Part shown: one piece after another, positions 35,079-45,820 of the stretch
How positions within the stretch are numbered: position 1 is the first letter of the stretch
How the letters are laid out: the number at the start of each line of letters is the position of its first letter
Program-made: the position numbers and the translations under genes
Source: Pseudomonas sp. TTU2014-080ASC
GTDB taxonomy: Bacteria > Pseudomonadota > Gammaproteobacteria > Pseudomonadales > Pseudomonadaceae
Direction: 5' to 3'
Assembly (NCBI RefSeq): GCF_001446935.1
Contig: NZ_LKKK01000011.1
Location: 1 to 64,000 of the forward strand
Length of the DNA: 64,000 nt
Notes under the pieces: model-generated
Told to the model about the DNA's origin: nothing
The model's database searches: none
Seen by the model: the letters and a program-made list of their open reading frames with translations, nothing else

Positions 35079-35942
35079 CTATTGATCGGGATGGCTCAGG
35101 TCAATTGTCAAGTTATCAATCAGACGTGTATTGCCCAGATAGGCAGCCAGCAGGATTACCAGATTGCGATCTTCCGGTGTTGCCGGGCGCAGGGTGGTGG
35201 CGTCGCAGACCTGCAGATAGTCTGCACGGAAACCGGCGGCACTGTGTTGTGCTTGGGCTGCTGCGATTAGCTTGGCATAGTCGCGTTCACCAGCTTGGAT
35301 GGCGTCGGCCATTTCCGTCAGGGTACGGTACAGCAGTGGCGCTTTCTCCCGCTCTTCCGGGGAGAGGTAGCCGTTGCGTGAAGACAGCGCCAGGCCGTCC
35401 GCAGCACGCACGGTTGCTTCGCCAAAAATCTGAATCGGCATGTTCATGTCACGCACCAGCGTGCGAATCACTGCCAGCTGTTGGAAATCCTTCTGGCCGA
35501 AAAACGCCAAGTCGGGCTGGACCATGTTGAACAGCTTGCTGACCACGGTCGCAACGCCCTCAAAGTGACCTGGGCGGCTCTGGCCGCACAAGCCTTCGGA
35601 TACACCCGGCACGCTTACGCGGGTTTGGCTGTCCATGCCTTGCGGATACATTTCTTCCACGTCTGGCGTGAACAGCAGATGGCAACCGGCATTGACCAGT
35701 TTCTCCTGATCTGCAATCAAGGTGCGCGGGTAGGCATCCAGGTCTTCGCTGGGGCCAAACTGCAGTGGATTTACAAAGATGCTGGCGACAACAAAATCGG
35801 CGCGTTGTACAGCCTTCTCAACCAAGGCGATGTGCCCTTCGTGCAGATTGCCCATGGTCGGAACCAGAGCGATCTGTTTGCCCTCAGCGCGTGCCTGGGC
35901 GACAGCGGCGCGTAACTCACGCACGCTTTTTACTGTGTTCAT
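35079..35942 (-). CDS. panC: Pantothenate synthetase
   Basis: A 287-residue ATP-dependent ligase that joins pantoate to beta-alanine. The HIGH-like motif is [11 protein letters not shown], the ATP-binding [13 protein letters not shown] is present, and SSRNGYLS corresponds to the second nucleotide motif. It overlaps panB by 4 nt. The gene for its beta-alanine source, panD, is not next to it. Confidence 0.96.
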   Translation of the reverse strand: MNTVKSVRELRAAVAQARAEGKQIALVPTMGNLHEGHIALVEKAVQRADFVVASIFVNPLQFGPSEDLDAYPRTLIADQEKLVNAGCHLLFTPDVEEMYPQGMDSQTRVSVPGVSEGLCGQSRPGHFEGVATVVSKLFNMVQPDLAFFGQKDFQQLAVIRTLVRDMNMPIQIFGEATVRAADGLALSSRNGYLSPEEREKAPLLYRTLTEMADAIQAGERDYAKLIAAAQAQHSAAGFRADYLQVCDATTLRPATPEDRNLVILLAAYLGNTRLIDNLTIDLSHPDQ

Positions 35943-36739
35943 GCAGAAAACCCGTGTTCGGCTGCAGGGAAACTTTGATCTTTTACAGCTTTGACATAAG
36001 CGCTGATTGCCGCACCAATGCTGCCTTGGCCATGCATAAAGTTCTTCACGAACTTCGGCGTGCGACCGCTCAGCGACAGGCCAAGCATGTCGTGCAGGAC
36101 CAGCACCTGGCCGTCGGTGCCGCTACCGGCACCAATGCCGATGACAGGGATTTTCACCGCTTGGCTGATTTCGGCAGCCAGCTCACTGGGCACGCATTCC
36201 AGCAGCAGCATGGCAGCGCCTGCTTGCTCTAGGGCCATCGCGTCAGCGCGCATCTGGCGGGCCTGGGCCTCTTGGCGACCTTGAACCTTGTAACCACCAA
36301 GAATATTCACCGACTGAGGCGTCAGACCCAGGTGGGCGCAGACTGGAATGCCACGTTCTGCCAGTTGACGGATCGGCTCTGCCAGCCAGGCTGCACCCTC
36401 AAGCTTGACCATGTGAGCACCTGCACGCATTAGTGCTGCGCTGTTGTTCAGGGCTTGTTCCAGGGTTGCGTAGGCCATAAAAGGCAGATCGGTAATGATC
36501 AGTGCACCTTTGTTGCCGCGTTTAACGCTGGCAGTGTGGTACGCCATGTCATCAACGCTTACTGGCAGTGTGCTGTCATGGCCTTGCAAGACCATGCCGA
36601 GAGAATCACCCACCAGCAGAACGTCCACACCCGCCTCACAGGCTGCATGGGCGAACGTAGCGTCATAGCAGGTCAGCATGGCGATTTTTTCGCCGCTCTG
36701 CTTGAGGCTCTGCAGGGTGGTCAGGGTTACATCAGGCAT
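35939..36739 (-). CDS. panB: 3-methyl-2-oxobutanoate hydroxymethyltransferase
   Basis: A 266-residue enzyme for the first committed step of pantoate synthesis. It has the family's [10 protein letters not shown] metal region, [11 protein letters not shown], and the catalytic-region LECVPSELA and [14 protein letters not shown]. It lies between folK and panC, overlapping panC by 4 nt. Confidence 0.96.
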   Translation of the reverse strand: MPDVTLTTLQSLKQSGEKIAMLTCYDATFAHAACEAGVDVLLVGDSLGMVLQGHDSTLPVSVDDMAYHTASVKRGNKGALIITDLPFMAYATLEQALNNSAALMRAGAHMVKLEGAAWLAEPIRQLAERGIPVCAHLGLTPQSVNILGGYKVQGRQEAQARQMRADAMALEQAGAAMLLLECVPSELAAEISQAVKIPVIGIGAGSGTDGQVLVLHDMLGLSLSGRTPKFVKNFMHGQGSIGAAISAYVKAVKDQSFPAAEHGFSA

Positions 36740-36995
36740 GAAAACTGTCCTCGCTCAGGCGTTTAGTCAGCAGTCGTTATGCTTCGAATCGGCCTGCTTT
36801 GGCCTCTTATTGTGCCAGTCGTGTGCAACGGGACGCCTATAGTCCAGATGGGGCGACTGTAAGTCAATCGCATGTGTTACCGCTTTGTTACTTCGTTACC
36901 CGCTGCCTGACAGGGCATTTAGCTAGTGAATAGTGGGATGGTGAGTGCCGCTAATCCAAGCGCAACGCACGGTATTAGCGGGGCTTCGGTTGTGC

Positions 36996-37490
36996 TCAGG
37001 GCGCGTTATGCAGACGCTCGAGGCCCTCGAAAGGGCAGGCCGCAAGAAGCTGTATTAACGGCCGGCCATCTGGCAGTACCAGATCGGCGGCCAGCTCTGC
37101 CAGTGGATAAAGAACGAAGGCGCGGGCATGTATATGGTAATGCGGTACCACCAAGCGTGGCTCATTCAGCTGACGCTCGCCGAATAACAGGATATCCAGA
37201 TCCAGTGTGCGCGGCCCCCAGCGTTCAGCTTTGCGGACGCGGCCTTGGTTCTGCTCAATGGTTTGTAAGGCGTCCAGCAGCTGCAGTGGGCTCAGCTCTG
37301 TATCTAGTGCGGCTACGGCATTCACGTAGCGCGGCTGGTCGGCCGGGCCCAGTGGGTCACTGATATAGAAGGAGGATTGCCCGCTCAGTTGGGTCTGCGG
37401 CAGTTCAGCCAAAGCAGACAGTGCACTGCGCAGCTGCTCAAGCGGAGTTTCGAGATTGCTGCCCAGGCCGATATAAACACGTTCCATCAT
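36996..37490 (-). CDS. folK: 2-amino-4-hydroxy-6-hydroxymethyldihydropteridine pyrophosphokinase
   Basis: A 164-residue HPPK that pyrophosphorylates the pterin in folate synthesis. It has YIGLGSNLETP at the N-terminus and the signature RWGPRTLDLDILLFG. The start overlaps the pcnB stop (ATGA), so the two are coupled. A 256-bp gap separates it from panB, long enough for another promoter. Confidence 0.95.
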   Translation of the reverse strand: MMERVYIGLGSNLETPLEQLRSALSALAELPQTQLSGQSSFYISDPLGPADQPRYVNAVAALDTELSPLQLLDALQTIEQNQGRVRKAERWGPRTLDLDILLFGERQLNEPRLVVPHYHIHARAFVLYPLAELAADLVLPDGRPLIQLLAACPFEGLERLHNAP

Positions 37491-38884
37491 TCACCGCTGC
37501 CGGTGTCGTTACCACTGTCAGCGGTGCGCTTACGTTTGGAGCCGCTGCGTTTACGCTTGCGCGGGCCGCTGGCGGACTCTTCCTTACTGCTCAGCTCGCG
37601 GATCATGGCGCGGCGCTCGCTGTCACTGACATCTTGATAGCGCGTCCACCAGTCACCCAGCCCGCCGGTGTTTTCCCCGGCGCTTTCGCGCAGCAGCAGG
37701 AAGTCGTAGCCGGCACGGAAGCGCGGATTTTCCAGAAGCAGGTCAGCTCGCTTGCCGGAACGGCGCGGCAAGCGCTCCTGCATGTCCCAGATTTCGCGAA
37801 TCGGGATGGTGAAGCGTTTCGGGACCGCCAGGCGCTTGCACTGCTCGTTGATCAGATCGTGTGCTGCTTCTTGCATGGCCGGAATCGGCGGCATGCCGCG
37901 TTCCTGCAGTTTCAGCACGCGTGCGGGCAGGGCGGGCCACAGCAGTGCCGCCAGCAGGAATGCAGGTGTCACCGTTTTACCTTGCTCAATGCGCAAATCG
38001 GTGTTGTCCAGCGCATTTCGGATCAGGCGGTCCGCGTATTCAGGGTTGTGCCGTAGCGCTTCGGCGCTGGCTGGGAACAGTTGGCCAAACAGTCCGTAAT
38101 CCACCAGCAGGTCGTAGGTGTATACGGCGTAACCGGCCAAAAACAGTTTCAGTACTTCGTCAAACAGGCGGGCGGCAGGGATTTCACCAAGCATGGGGGC
38201 CAGTTTGTAGATTGGGGCTGCGGTGTGTTTCTCGATATCGAAATCCAGCTTGGCAGCAAAGCGCACCGCCCGCAGCATGCGTACTGGGTCTTCTTGATAG
38301 CGCTGGGTTGGGTCACCGATCAGGCGGATCAGGTGATTACGAATGTCATGCACGCCGTTGGCGTAATCGAGAATCCGCTCGGTGGAGGGATCGTAATACA
38401 GAGCATTGATGGTGAAGTCACGGCGCTGTGCGTCATCTTCCAGGGTGCCGTAGACGTTGTCGCGCAAGATGCGTCCGTTTTCGTTGCGCTGTGCCTGGTT
38501 GCTGTTCTCTTCTTCGTCATCGTGGTTGGCGCGGAATGTGGCCACTTCAATGATTTCACGGCCGAAATGCACATGCACCAAGCGGAAACGACGGCCAATG
38601 ATGCGGGCGTTGCGAAATTCGGCGCGGACTTGTTCGGGCGTTGCGCTGGTGGCGACGTCGAAGTCTTTCGGATCAAGGTCCAGCAGCAAGTCGCGGACGC
38701 AACCGCCAACCAAATAAGCCTGATAACCGGCATTTTGCAGGCGTTCCACCACACTGATGGCGTAGCGGCTGATTTCTCCACGCTCTATTGGATGCTGGCT
38801 GCGGTTCAGTACTTCAGGCGTACTGTGGCCGGCTTTGCCGCGGCGCAAAGGGGTACGAAAGGATTTGAACAGCTTTTTCAGCAT
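37487..38884 (-). CDS. pcnB: Poly(A) polymerase I
   Basis: A 465-residue nucleotidyltransferase that adds poly(A) tails to RNA and promotes decay. The catalytic motif LVGGCVRDLLL...DFDVAT is near residues 55-76, and the C-terminal end is Lys/Arg-rich (KRKRSGSKRKR), typical of PcnB. The ATG at 38884 is preferred; the GTG at 38893 is an alternative. It overlaps folK by 4 nt. Just upstream lies crcZ. Confidence 0.94.
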   Translation of the reverse strand: MLKKLFKSFRTPLRRGKAGHSTPEVLNRSQHPIERGEISRYAISVVERLQNAGYQAYLVGGCVRDLLLDLDPKDFDVATSATPEQVRAEFRNARIIGRRFRLVHVHFGREIIEVATFRANHDDEEENSNQAQRNENGRILRDNVYGTLEDDAQRRDFTINALYYDPSTERILDYANGVHDIRNHLIRLIGDPTQRYQEDPVRMLRAVRFAAKLDFDIEKHTAAPIYKLAPMLGEIPAARLFDEVLKLFLAGYAVYTYDLLVDYGLFGQLFPASAEALRHNPEYADRLIRNALDNTDLRIEQGKTVTPAFLLAALLWPALPARVLKLQERGMPPIPAMQEAAHDLINEQCKRLAVPKRFTIPIREIWDMQERLPRRSGKRADLLLENPRFRAGYDFLLLRESAGENTGGLGDWWTRYQDVSDSERRAMIRELSSKEESASGPRKRKRSGSKRKRTADSGNDTGSGE

Positions 38885-39021
38885 GAGAGGCACTGTTTGA
38901 CGGATTGACTGGCCAGAGTATACGTCGGCCGCATGAATGGCGCGGATTCTAGCATTGAGTCGGGGATTGATACAGGAAACGGCTGGAGAGTGCTGCAGGA
39001 GGGGAGATTCTGGAAGCTACT

Positions 39022-39390
39022 GGGGGAGCCGAAGCTCCCCCCCAAATTGGTGCGTGCTCTTTTTTTATTGTTATTTCGGGCTTGTTGTTTTTGTTTGGTT
39101 ACCCGTTCCATCCGGTCAAGGATGTTTATAAAAATTCCCAAGTTGGGAATCAGGAGCAAACGGATTGCTTTGGACGCTGATATTGCATTGATCACAGAGT
39201 GATCCAACCGGTTCTGGCGCTGCATTAGTGCAGTTTTATTGTTCTCTGCCCGGTTTCGGGGCGAACCCCAAACACACATCCTTTCCAAAAGAATCAGTTA
39301 GCTGCGCCTCCGCGTTATTGTTTTTATTGGGCTGGAGCCGATGAATCTTATTTTTATTATTTTATGTGCTGCTTGTTATTGTTGTTGTGC
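39022..39390 (-). ncRNA. crcZ: CrcZ, catabolite-repression sRNA that sequesters Hfq/Crc
   Basis: The non-coding interval between cbrB and pcnB holds, on the minus strand, at least five A-rich CA motifs of the AANAANAA type (for example around 39066, 39084, 39233, 39316 and 39372). This is the hallmark of CrcZ. The predicted 5' end, GCACAACAACAATAAC at 39390, agrees with my memory of P. aeruginosa CrcZ and lies 12 nt after a sigma-54 promoter. A GGGGGAGC hairpin with a CGAA/TTCG loop at 39022-39041 may mark the 3' end. Known role: when CbrAB is active, CrcZ titrates Hfq-Crc and lifts catabolite repression. The 3' end is uncertain. Confidence 0.87.
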
Positions 39391-39398
39391 CAGAGATA

Positions 39399-39416
39399 AA
39401 GCAGATCCCATGCCAA
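39399..39416 (-). promoter_or_regulatory. Sigma-54 promoter of crcZ
   Basis: On the minus strand, TTGGCATGGGATCTGCTT has the -24 GG and -12 GC exactly 12 positions apart and matches TGGCA...TGC. It sits 9-12 nt before the predicted crcZ 5' end. CbrB, encoded immediately upstream, is the expected activator. Confidence 0.85.
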
Positions 39417-39473
39417 CTTTTTAAAAGCCTTTAAAAACAAGGGTTTGGAGTTTTTGCTGGTAGGCGCTAGGCA

Positions 39474-39514
39474 TAAAAAAACCGGGCTCTCGTTACCATT
39501 AGACCCGGTTTTTG
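39474..39514 (-). terminator. Terminator after cbrB
   Basis: A hairpin with AAAAACCGGG and CCCGGTTTTT arms, about 70 nt downstream of the cbrB stop and upstream of the crcZ promoter. It ends with a T run on the minus strand and separates cbrB from crcZ transcription. Confidence 0.85.
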
Positions 39515-39585
39515 TTACTAAACCTGTATTGGGTAACAGTTTGTGGAACCTCCCTGTGGGGGAGCTGTCACCCGGTGTCACCGTT

Positions 39586-41007
39586 TCAGTCGGCGGTAAC
39601 GGTAGGTTTACGCCGTGGAATGCCCAGGCGCTGACGACGTTCCCACAGGCATTTACGGCTGATACCCAGTTTGCGTGCCAGCTCAGTCTCGGTCATGTGG
39701 TCTTGGTGCTCGAGGACGAAGTGCTGGAAGTAGTCTTCCAGAGACAGGTCTTCGGTTGGCTCGTTGGCGTCACTGACCATCGAGTTACTTTGTGAAGACG
39801 GTGCGGCAAAGTCGTACTCCAGCTCGTCGAGCTCGATATCGATCCCCAGCAGTTCAGCAGAGATGAGGTCGCCTTCGCACAGAATCACTGAGCGTTCGAT
39901 GGCGTTTTCCAGCTCGCGCACGTTACCCGGCCAGGGGTAGTGGCGGATGGCTTGTTCGGCGCTGGGGGAGAAGGTCATGTTATTGCGACCCTGGCGGGCA
40001 CTCTGGCGCTGCAGGAATACACGGGCGATTTCCAGAACGTCATCGTCGCGCTCGCGCAGGGCAGGGAGTTTCAGGGCAATGACATGGAGACGGTAATAAA
40101 GGTCTTCACGGAACTGGCCGGTTTTCGACAGTGTTTTCAGATCGCGGTGGGTGGCGGCAATCAGGCGTACATCCACTTTCTGCGATTGCACGGAGCCCAC
40201 GCGGCGGATTTCGCCTTCTTGCAGGACGCGCAGCAGGCGGGCCTGGGCTTCGAGCGGCAGTTCGCCGATTTCATCGAGGAACAGGGTGCCGCCATCGGCG
40301 GCTTCAACCAAGCCTGTACGGCTGGCGCTGGCCCCGGTAAAGGCCCCTTTTTCGTGGCCGAACAGTTCGGACTCGATCAGCGTTTCCGGAATGGCTGCAC
40401 AGTTCACTGAAATCAGCGGCGCTTTGGCGCGGCGGGACAGGTTGTGTAGGGCGCGGGCAACCAGTTCTTTACCGGTCCCGGACTCGCCCTGAATCAAGAC
40501 ATTTGAGTCAGTCGGCGCGACTTTACGGATTTTGCTGTACAGGTCCTGCATGGCGGGGCAGGAGCCGATGATGCCGATTTCGCCCTGAGCGCTTTCCGTG
40601 GGTTTATCAGCTGTCGGCTTGGTACTGACGGTGGTGGCAGGGGCTGATTGTGCCTGCTGGTGATCGCGCAGGATGCGGGCAACAGCCTGGAGCATCTCGT
40701 CATGATCAAACGGTTTAGCGATGTAATCGACGGCGCCCATTTTCATGGAGTCGACCGCAGAGCGCAGACTGGCGTAGCTGGTCATGATCAGCACCGGGGT
40801 GCCTTGAGCGAGCTTGATCATTTCCGTGCCGGGCGCGCCGGGCAGGCGCAAGTCGCTGACGATCAGGTCGAAGCTGGGAATGCTGAAACGCTCCTGAGCT
40901 TCCTGAACGGAGCCGGCTTCGCTGACTTCATACTGGTTGCGCTCAAGCAGCCGACGCAAAGCGGAGCGGATGATGGTTTCGTCTTCGACGATCAGAATAT
41001 GGGGCAT
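39586..41007 (-). CDS. cbrB: CbrB, sigma-54-dependent response regulator
   Basis: A 473-residue NtrC-type regulator. The receiver domain carries the phospho-acceptor D52 ([10 protein letters not shown]), then the AAA+ domain with Walker A GESGTGKE and the sigma-54 contact GAFTGA, and a C-terminal Fis-type helix-turn-helix ([20 protein letters not shown]). It activates crcZ and genes for carbon/nitrogen use. The ATG at 41007 is used rather than the TTG at 41010. It follows cbrA by 73 nt. Confidence 0.96.
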   Translation of the reverse strand: MPHILIVEDETIIRSALRRLLERNQYEVSEAGSVQEAQERFSIPSFDLIVSDLRLPGAPGTEMIKLAQGTPVLIMTSYASLRSAVDSMKMGAVDYIAKPFDHDEMLQAVARILRDHQQAQSAPATTVSTKPTADKPTESAQGEIGIIGSCPAMQDLYSKIRKVAPTDSNVLIQGESGTGKELVARALHNLSRRAKAPLISVNCAAIPETLIESELFGHEKGAFTGASASRTGLVEAADGGTLFLDEIGELPLEAQARLLRVLQEGEIRRVGSVQSQKVDVRLIAATHRDLKTLSKTGQFREDLYYRLHVIALKLPALRERDDDVLEIARVFLQRQSARQGRNNMTFSPSAEQAIRHYPWPGNVRELENAIERSVILCEGDLISAELLGIDIELDELEYDFAAPSSQSNSMVSDANEPTEDLSLEDYFQHFVLEHQDHMTETELARKLGISRKCLWERRQRLGIPRRKPTVTAD

Positions 41008-41080
41008 CAATACGGTCTCTCGACTTTCTCAAGCACGCCGCCACACAAGTCGTGCATGCAGGCAGGCTTTTCAGTAACAG

Positions 41081-44035
41081 TTAAGTCGCTAAGGACGTTG
41101 CCTCGTTATGTCGCGGTAATGTAACCCTAATCCGGGTCCCGCGTTCCAGTTCGAGGTCTATCGGGCTGTCGATTGTTATTTGTCCATAATGCTCTTCCAC
41201 AATGGAATAGACCAGTGCCAGGCCCAATCCTGTCCCTTTGCCGGGGTCCTTAGTGGTTAGGAAAGGCTCGAAAACACGGCTCTGGATTGCCTTTGGTATA
41301 CCACTGCCTTCGTCTTCAACAATCAGATCAACGGTATGTTCGCTGGCCTCACTGCGTACGCGCACTGCGCCATTGGCCTGCGAAGCATCCCGCGAGTTGG
41401 AGAGCAGGTTGATCAGGACTTGAGCCAGCCGCTGTGGGTCGCCGATTACCCAATGTTCTGGGTCGCAGAGGTTATAGAACTGCACTTCCAGGCTGCGTCG
41501 GTTGAGCGACAGCAGGCCGATGGCATCTTGCGCAACTTGGGCCAGGTTGACAGGGTCTTCTACGTTCTGGTGGCTACCGGAGTGGGCGAAGCTCATCAGG
41601 GACTGAACAATACGCGTTACACGTTTGGTCTGTTCAAGGATCTGCTGGCTGATTTCGGTCAGTTCGCTGTCTTCCTCCCGTTCTTCGCGCAGGTTTTGCG
41701 CAAGGCAGGCGATGCCGGTAATCGGGTTGCCGATCTCGTGGGCCACACCGGCAGCCAGGCGACCAATTGAAGCAAGGCGCTCGGAGTGGATTAGCTTGTC
41801 TTCCAGCAGCTGGGTTTCGGTGAGGTCTTCCACCAGCAGTACCAGGCCACTGTTACCGGGAGCCAGAGGCTCATCAATGGCGGCTTTGTGCAAGTTGAGC
41901 CAGCGGGTCTGTCCGGCCAGCGGCAGACTCTGCTTGTGCAGATGCTCGTCAGGGATTTCGATAAACCGCTCAAGCAGGCCGCGCCAGGGTTCGCTAAGAG
42001 TGCTCAAGCGGGAGCCTACTACGCGTACCGCCGGGATTTCGGTGAGCTCTTCCATGGCCCGGTTCCACATCAGAATCTCTTGGTCCTTGGCCAGGGAGCA
42101 GACGCCCATAGGCAGTTCCTGCAGGGTTTGACGGTGGTAGCGGCGCAGGGTGTCGAGCTCAGCGGCGAGGCCGGTGAGGCGTGATTGATAATCTTCGAGG
42201 CGGCTTTCTATAAAGTGGATGTCTTCACTGACGTAGGTTTCGCTGGTGGCTTTGTAGGGCAGGAAGGTTTCGACAATTTCCTGCGCTACGCTCGGGCCCA
42301 TCAAGCCGGACAGGTTGGCTTCAATGCGATCACGCAGGCGGCGCAGGGCATAGGGGCGGCTTTCATCGAATGGCAGGTGTAGATCGCGCAGCGCTTGTTC
42401 CACTTCGCGTTGTGCGGTTTTTGCACCCAGAGGCTTGGCCAGCTGTTCGGCAAATTCTTGCGGAGACACTGCGACCAATTCGCGACGCTGTGGGCGGCGG
42501 ACGTTATCCACAGCACAGGCTTCGGCGGCGCTTTTTTCTTCCGGGCTGACATCGGTAAACAGCGACACCAAGGTAAAGACCAGTACGTTAGCGGCCAGTG
42601 AGCCGATAGCCGCTAGGTGCCAGCTGCTGTCGTCCATCACATAGACGAGGTTCAGCCATGGGACGTAAATACCCTGCAGGTTTCCGAGCATCGGTAACAA
42701 CATGGTAACGATCCACACTGTTACCCCAGCCAGCAGGCCGGCGATATAGCCACGGCGGTTGGCGTTTGGCCAATACAGTACCGAGAGCACACCCGGGAGG
42801 AATTGCAGGGTGGCGACGAAGGCGACAATACCCAGGTTGGCCAGGTCCTGTTCGGCACCCAGGACCAGATAGAAGCCGTAACCGGCCATGATGATCAGAA
42901 TGATCAGAGCGCGGCGTGTCCACTTCAGCCAGCGGTAGATATTGCCTTGAGCCGGGGGCTGATAAAGCGGCAGGACCACATGGTTGAGGACCATGCCTGA
43001 CAGCGCCAGAGTGGTCACAATGATCAGACCGCTTGAGGCCGAGAGGCCGCCGACATACGCCAGTAGTGCCAGTGTCGGGCTTTCCAGCGCAATACCGAGG
43101 CCCAGCGTGTAGTACTCAGGGTTCGTGGTAGCACCGATTTTCAGGCTGGCCCAGAGAATCAGCGGAATGGCCAGGCTCATCAACAGCAGGAACAACGGCA
43201 GGCCCCAGCTGGCGCTGACCATTGCACGCGGGTTGAGGTTCTCGGTAAAGGTCATGTGGTACATGTGCGGCATCACCACCGCAGCGGCGAAAAACACCAG
43301 TAGCAGTGTGCGCCATGGGCCTTCCTGCAGCGGCGTGTGCAGGCCGCTGAGCGAGGCTTGGTTTTGTACCAGCCAGCGTTGCAAATCCTGTGGGCCATCG
43401 AAGACGACATACAGCGCGTAGATGCCGATGATGCCGATGGCGACCAATTTCACCACTGACTCGAATGCCATGGCGAACACCAGGCCTTCGTGTTTCTCGC
43501 GTGTGGCGACATGCCGGGAGCCGAAGAGGATGGTGAAGAGGATGATCAGTCCGCAAAACGCAAGCGCGACCCGTTCCTGAATCGGCTCGCGAGTAAGGAT
43601 GCCGATGCTGTCGGCAACCGACTGAATCTGCAGGGCCAACAGCGGCAGTACGCCAACCAGCATGAAAATAGTGGTGAGCGCTCCGGCCCAGGTACTGCGG
43701 AAGCGGAAGGCGAACAGGTCGGCCAGCGAGGACAGCTGATAGGCGCGGGTGATGCGCAAAATCGGGTAGAGCAAAACGGGCGCGAGCAAAAACGCACCGG
43801 AGACGCCGAGGAAACAGGCCAGAAATCCATAGCCATATTGGTAGGCCAGACCAACCGTGCCGTAGAACGCCCAGGCACTGGCGTAGACGCCCAGAGACAG
43901 GGTGTAAGTCAGCGGGTGGCGAACCACCCAGCGCGGGATCAGATTACGCTCACTGATCCAGGCAACACCGAACAAGACCAGAAGATAGGCGGCACTGATG
44001 GGAATCAGTTGGCTGAGGGTAAAGCTCGTCAGCAT
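41081..44035 (-). CDS. cbrA: CbrA, transporter-like sensor histidine kinase
   Basis: A 984-residue hybrid. Residues about 1-490 form a sodium:solute-symporter (SLC5-like) domain of some 12-13 membrane segments; then come a STAC-type linker, a PAS region (about 615-740), and the kinase. The phospho-acceptor is H766 in [10 protein letters not shown], followed by N, G1 (DEGSGIPK) and G2 (GKGTGLGLA) boxes. It phosphorylates CbrB; in several pseudomonads the transporter domain carries histidine. A small gene, cbrX, precedes it. Confidence 0.96.
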   Translation of the reverse strand: MLTSFTLSQLIPISAAYLLVLFGVAWISERNLIPRWVVRHPLTYTLSLGVYASAWAFYGTVGLAYQYGYGFLACFLGVSGAFLLAPVLLYPILRITRAYQLSSLADLFAFRFRSTWAGALTTIFMLVGVLPLLALQIQSVADSIGILTREPIQERVALAFCGLIILFTILFGSRHVATREKHEGLVFAMAFESVVKLVAIGIIGIYALYVVFDGPQDLQRWLVQNQASLSGLHTPLQEGPWRTLLLVFFAAAVVMPHMYHMTFTENLNPRAMVSASWGLPLFLLLMSLAIPLILWASLKIGATTNPEYYTLGLGIALESPTLALLAYVGGLSASSGLIIVTTLALSGMVLNHVVLPLYQPPAQGNIYRWLKWTRRALIILIIMAGYGFYLVLGAEQDLANLGIVAFVATLQFLPGVLSVLYWPNANRRGYIAGLLAGVTVWIVTMLLPMLGNLQGIYVPWLNLVYVMDDSSWHLAAIGSLAANVLVFTLVSLFTDVSPEEKSAAEACAVDNVRRPQRRELVAVSPQEFAEQLAKPLGAKTAQREVEQALRDLHLPFDESRPYALRRLRDRIEANLSGLMGPSVAQEIVETFLPYKATSETYVSEDIHFIESRLEDYQSRLTGLAAELDTLRRYHRQTLQELPMGVCSLAKDQEILMWNRAMEELTEIPAVRVVGSRLSTLSEPWRGLLERFIEIPDEHLHKQSLPLAGQTRWLNLHKAAIDEPLAPGNSGLVLLVEDLTETQLLEDKLIHSERLASIGRLAAGVAHEIGNPITGIACLAQNLREEREEDSELTEISQQILEQTKRVTRIVQSLMSFAHSGSHQNVEDPVNLAQVAQDAIGLLSLNRRSLEVQFYNLCDPEHWVIGDPQRLAQVLINLLSNSRDASQANGAVRVRSEASEHTVDLIVEDEGSGIPKAIQSRVFEPFLTTKDPGKGTGLGLALVYSIVEEHYGQITIDSPIDLELERGTRIRVTLPRHNEATSLAT

Positions 44036-44091
44036 TAGGTCAGCTCGGCATGTGGTTATTGGAGTGGGCCGGGGCGATCCGGTTGTATGGC

Positions 44092-44268
44092 TCAGATTTC
44101 ATCGGTGTCACGCTGACTTTGCAGAATAAATGTCACCACGATGAGGATCAGCCACAGCAAATAAGGGCGGTACCAGGCGCCGTTGGGATCAACCCACCAG
44201 TCCATGATGGCCGGGGAGAACAAATAAATGCCCACGACCAGGATCAGCACCAATCGATAGATATACAT
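44092..44268 (-). CDS. cbrX: CbrX-like small membrane protein upstream of cbrA
   Basis: A 58-residue protein with two hydrophobic segments (about 4-20 and 32-48) and a charged C-terminal end (QSQRDTDEI). Its position 56 nt upstream of cbrA and its size match the small cbrX gene described before cbrA in pseudomonads (from memory). The ATG at 44268 is chosen as the first start giving a compact membrane protein; the frame is open to 44382 but that part reads as leader. Function is not established. Confidence 0.72.
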   Translation of the reverse strand: MYIYRLVLILVVGIYLFSPAIMDWWVDPNGAWYRPYLLWLILIVVTFILQSQRDTDEI

Positions 44269-44370
44269 GCCGCTTCTCGCAATCAAAGTGTGTCGATGGT
44301 AACGGAAGCGAACCGCTCTGCGTAGATTGACAAAACCTGTCGTTGGAACGGTTGAGCCTGCGGGAGGTGC

Positions 44371-44389
44371 GGGCCGGTGCATCCGGCCC
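44371..44389. terminator. Hairpin downstream of the DUF808 gene
   Basis: A 7-bp GGGCCGG/CCGGCCC stem with a TGCAT loop, 9 nt after the stop of the DUF808 gene. There is no T run, so this is a weak terminator call. Confidence 0.45.
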
Positions 44390-44397
44390 GGTAAACA

Positions 44398-45354
44398 TCA
44401 GTCGTGAGATTTAGCTGGTTTCAGCGCGCGCCAGATACGGCTGAAAACGCTCACCACTATTAAAGCCAGCGCACCTGCAATGATGCCGGCAACCAGGTTC
44501 AGCAGTGTCGGTGTGAACAGTGCAAGTAGTTCACTGCTTTGCGCGACATGTTGGGTAACGCCGTCAATCCACTGCTGAGCAACCGGAATGCCGTGAGTAA
44601 GGATGCCGCCGCCCACCATAAACATTGCGGCGGTACCGACCACAGATAGGGTTTTCATCAGATACGGTGCTGTACGCAACAGGCCTCGGCCGAACGCGCG
44701 CAGTGCGCTGGTTGTGACGCCTTCGCCCTGGCGTTGCGAGAGATACAGGCCTGCGTCATCAAGTTTTACGATTCCTGCGACAAGACCGTAGACGCCAATG
44801 GTCATGACGATGGCTATGCCAGAGATGACCACAACTTGCTGAGTAAAGCTGGCAGCGGCAACGGTGCCGAGGGTGATGGCAATGATTTCAGCGGAGAGAA
44901 TGAAGTCGGTACGGATCGCGCCTTTCACTTTCTCTTTTTCAAACGCGACGATATCCACATCCGGGTTGGCTACCGCCTGCAGGCGTTCTTCATGGCGGCT
45001 GGCGTCTTCGTCTTTGGAATGCAGGAATTTGTGGGCGAGTTTTTCGAAGCCTTCAAAACACAGATACAGGCCGCCGAGCATAAGCAGTGGAGTCACCGCC
45101 CACGGTATAAACGCGCTGATCAGCAAAGCTGCCGGCACCAGAAACAGTTTATTTTTGAACGAGCCTTTGGCTACCGCCCAGACAACTGGCAGCTCCCGGT
45201 CCGCTCTGACACCACTGACTTGCTGTGCATTAAGGGCAAGATCATCTCCCAGCACGCCGGCAGTTTTTTTGGCGGCAACTTTGGTCATTGCTGCAACGTC
45301 GTCAAGAACGGCAGCAATGTCATCTAGCAATGTGAGCAGGCTCGCTCCGGCCAT
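44398..45354 (-). CDS. DUF808 (YedI-like) membrane protein
   Basis: A 318-residue inner-membrane protein of the DUF808 family. It begins [37 protein letters not shown] and has about six membrane segments ([22 protein letters not shown] is a family signature, split by a loop). The ATG at 45354 has AAGGAT 8 nt upstream; the frame open to 45408 is not used. The family's role is unknown. Confidence 0.85.
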   Translation of the reverse strand: MAGASLLTLLDDIAAVLDDVAAMTKVAAKKTAGVLGDDLALNAQQVSGVRADRELPVVWAVAKGSFKNKLFLVPAALLISAFIPWAVTPLLMLGGLYLCFEGFEKLAHKFLHSKDEDASRHEERLQAVANPDVDIVAFEKEKVKGAIRTDFILSAEIIAITLGTVAAASFTQQVVVISGIAIVMTIGVYGLVAGIVKLDDAGLYLSQRQGEGVTTSALRAFGRGLLRTAPYLMKTLSVVGTAAMFMVGGGILTHGIPVAQQWIDGVTQHVAQSSELLALFTPTLLNLVAGIIAGALALIVVSVFSRIWRALKPAKSHD

Positions 45355-45586
45355 CGTGGATATCCTTAAAGGCTGTACAGGCAATAGACATACATCTCGG
45401 ATCATCAAGACCCAAGTGAAGTTTTGCCGGTTTTATACGTGAGTCAACACGTATCAGCCAGAGCCAGGATGGCGCTGGAGCGTGGCGATGCAGCTGGTCA
45501 GGGGCTACGTATAAACGTATGTACGCAGGCGGGCCCGTTAGTCAGACGCCCGTAAGGTAGATGAGAGGTTTTACGCAGCGGCCAGA
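45355..45586. other. Spacer upstream of the DUF808 gene
   Basis: The first 232 bp of a 956-bp stretch between the DUF808 gene and hupE. It should carry the DUF808 promoter. I see no gene, RNA or strong hairpin in it. Confidence 0.35.
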
Positions 45587-45658
45587 TCAGTCGTTGCCTT
45601 TACCTGCACCGCTGGTATAAGCGGCAAGGAGGCTACGTAACAGATCCAGGAAAGACAT
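45587..45658 (-). CDS. Candidate 23-codon ORF, amphipathic peptide
   Basis: A tiny frame beginning MSFLDLLRSLLAAYTSG and ending in GND, with an amphipathic helix-like N-terminal half. Codons look like those of the host. It stands apart from other genes in a long spacer. The ribosome site is not strong, so translation is unproven. Known small peptides were not recognised. Confidence 0.35.
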   Translation of the reverse strand: MSFLDLLRSLLAAYTSGAGKGND

Positions 45659-45820
45659 GATGGTGTATCTCAAATTTCAGGAGCGCAAATCATACGCCTG
45701 TTCGGCTAGTGAAGGTTTCTTTTTCTGCCAGTCGGGGCATGAAGATTGTCTGAAAAATCCCTGTGCTTCAGCAAAACCTTTGTCGGGACGCCGGTTTTAC
45801 ACAAAGATTGTGGAGTGAGA

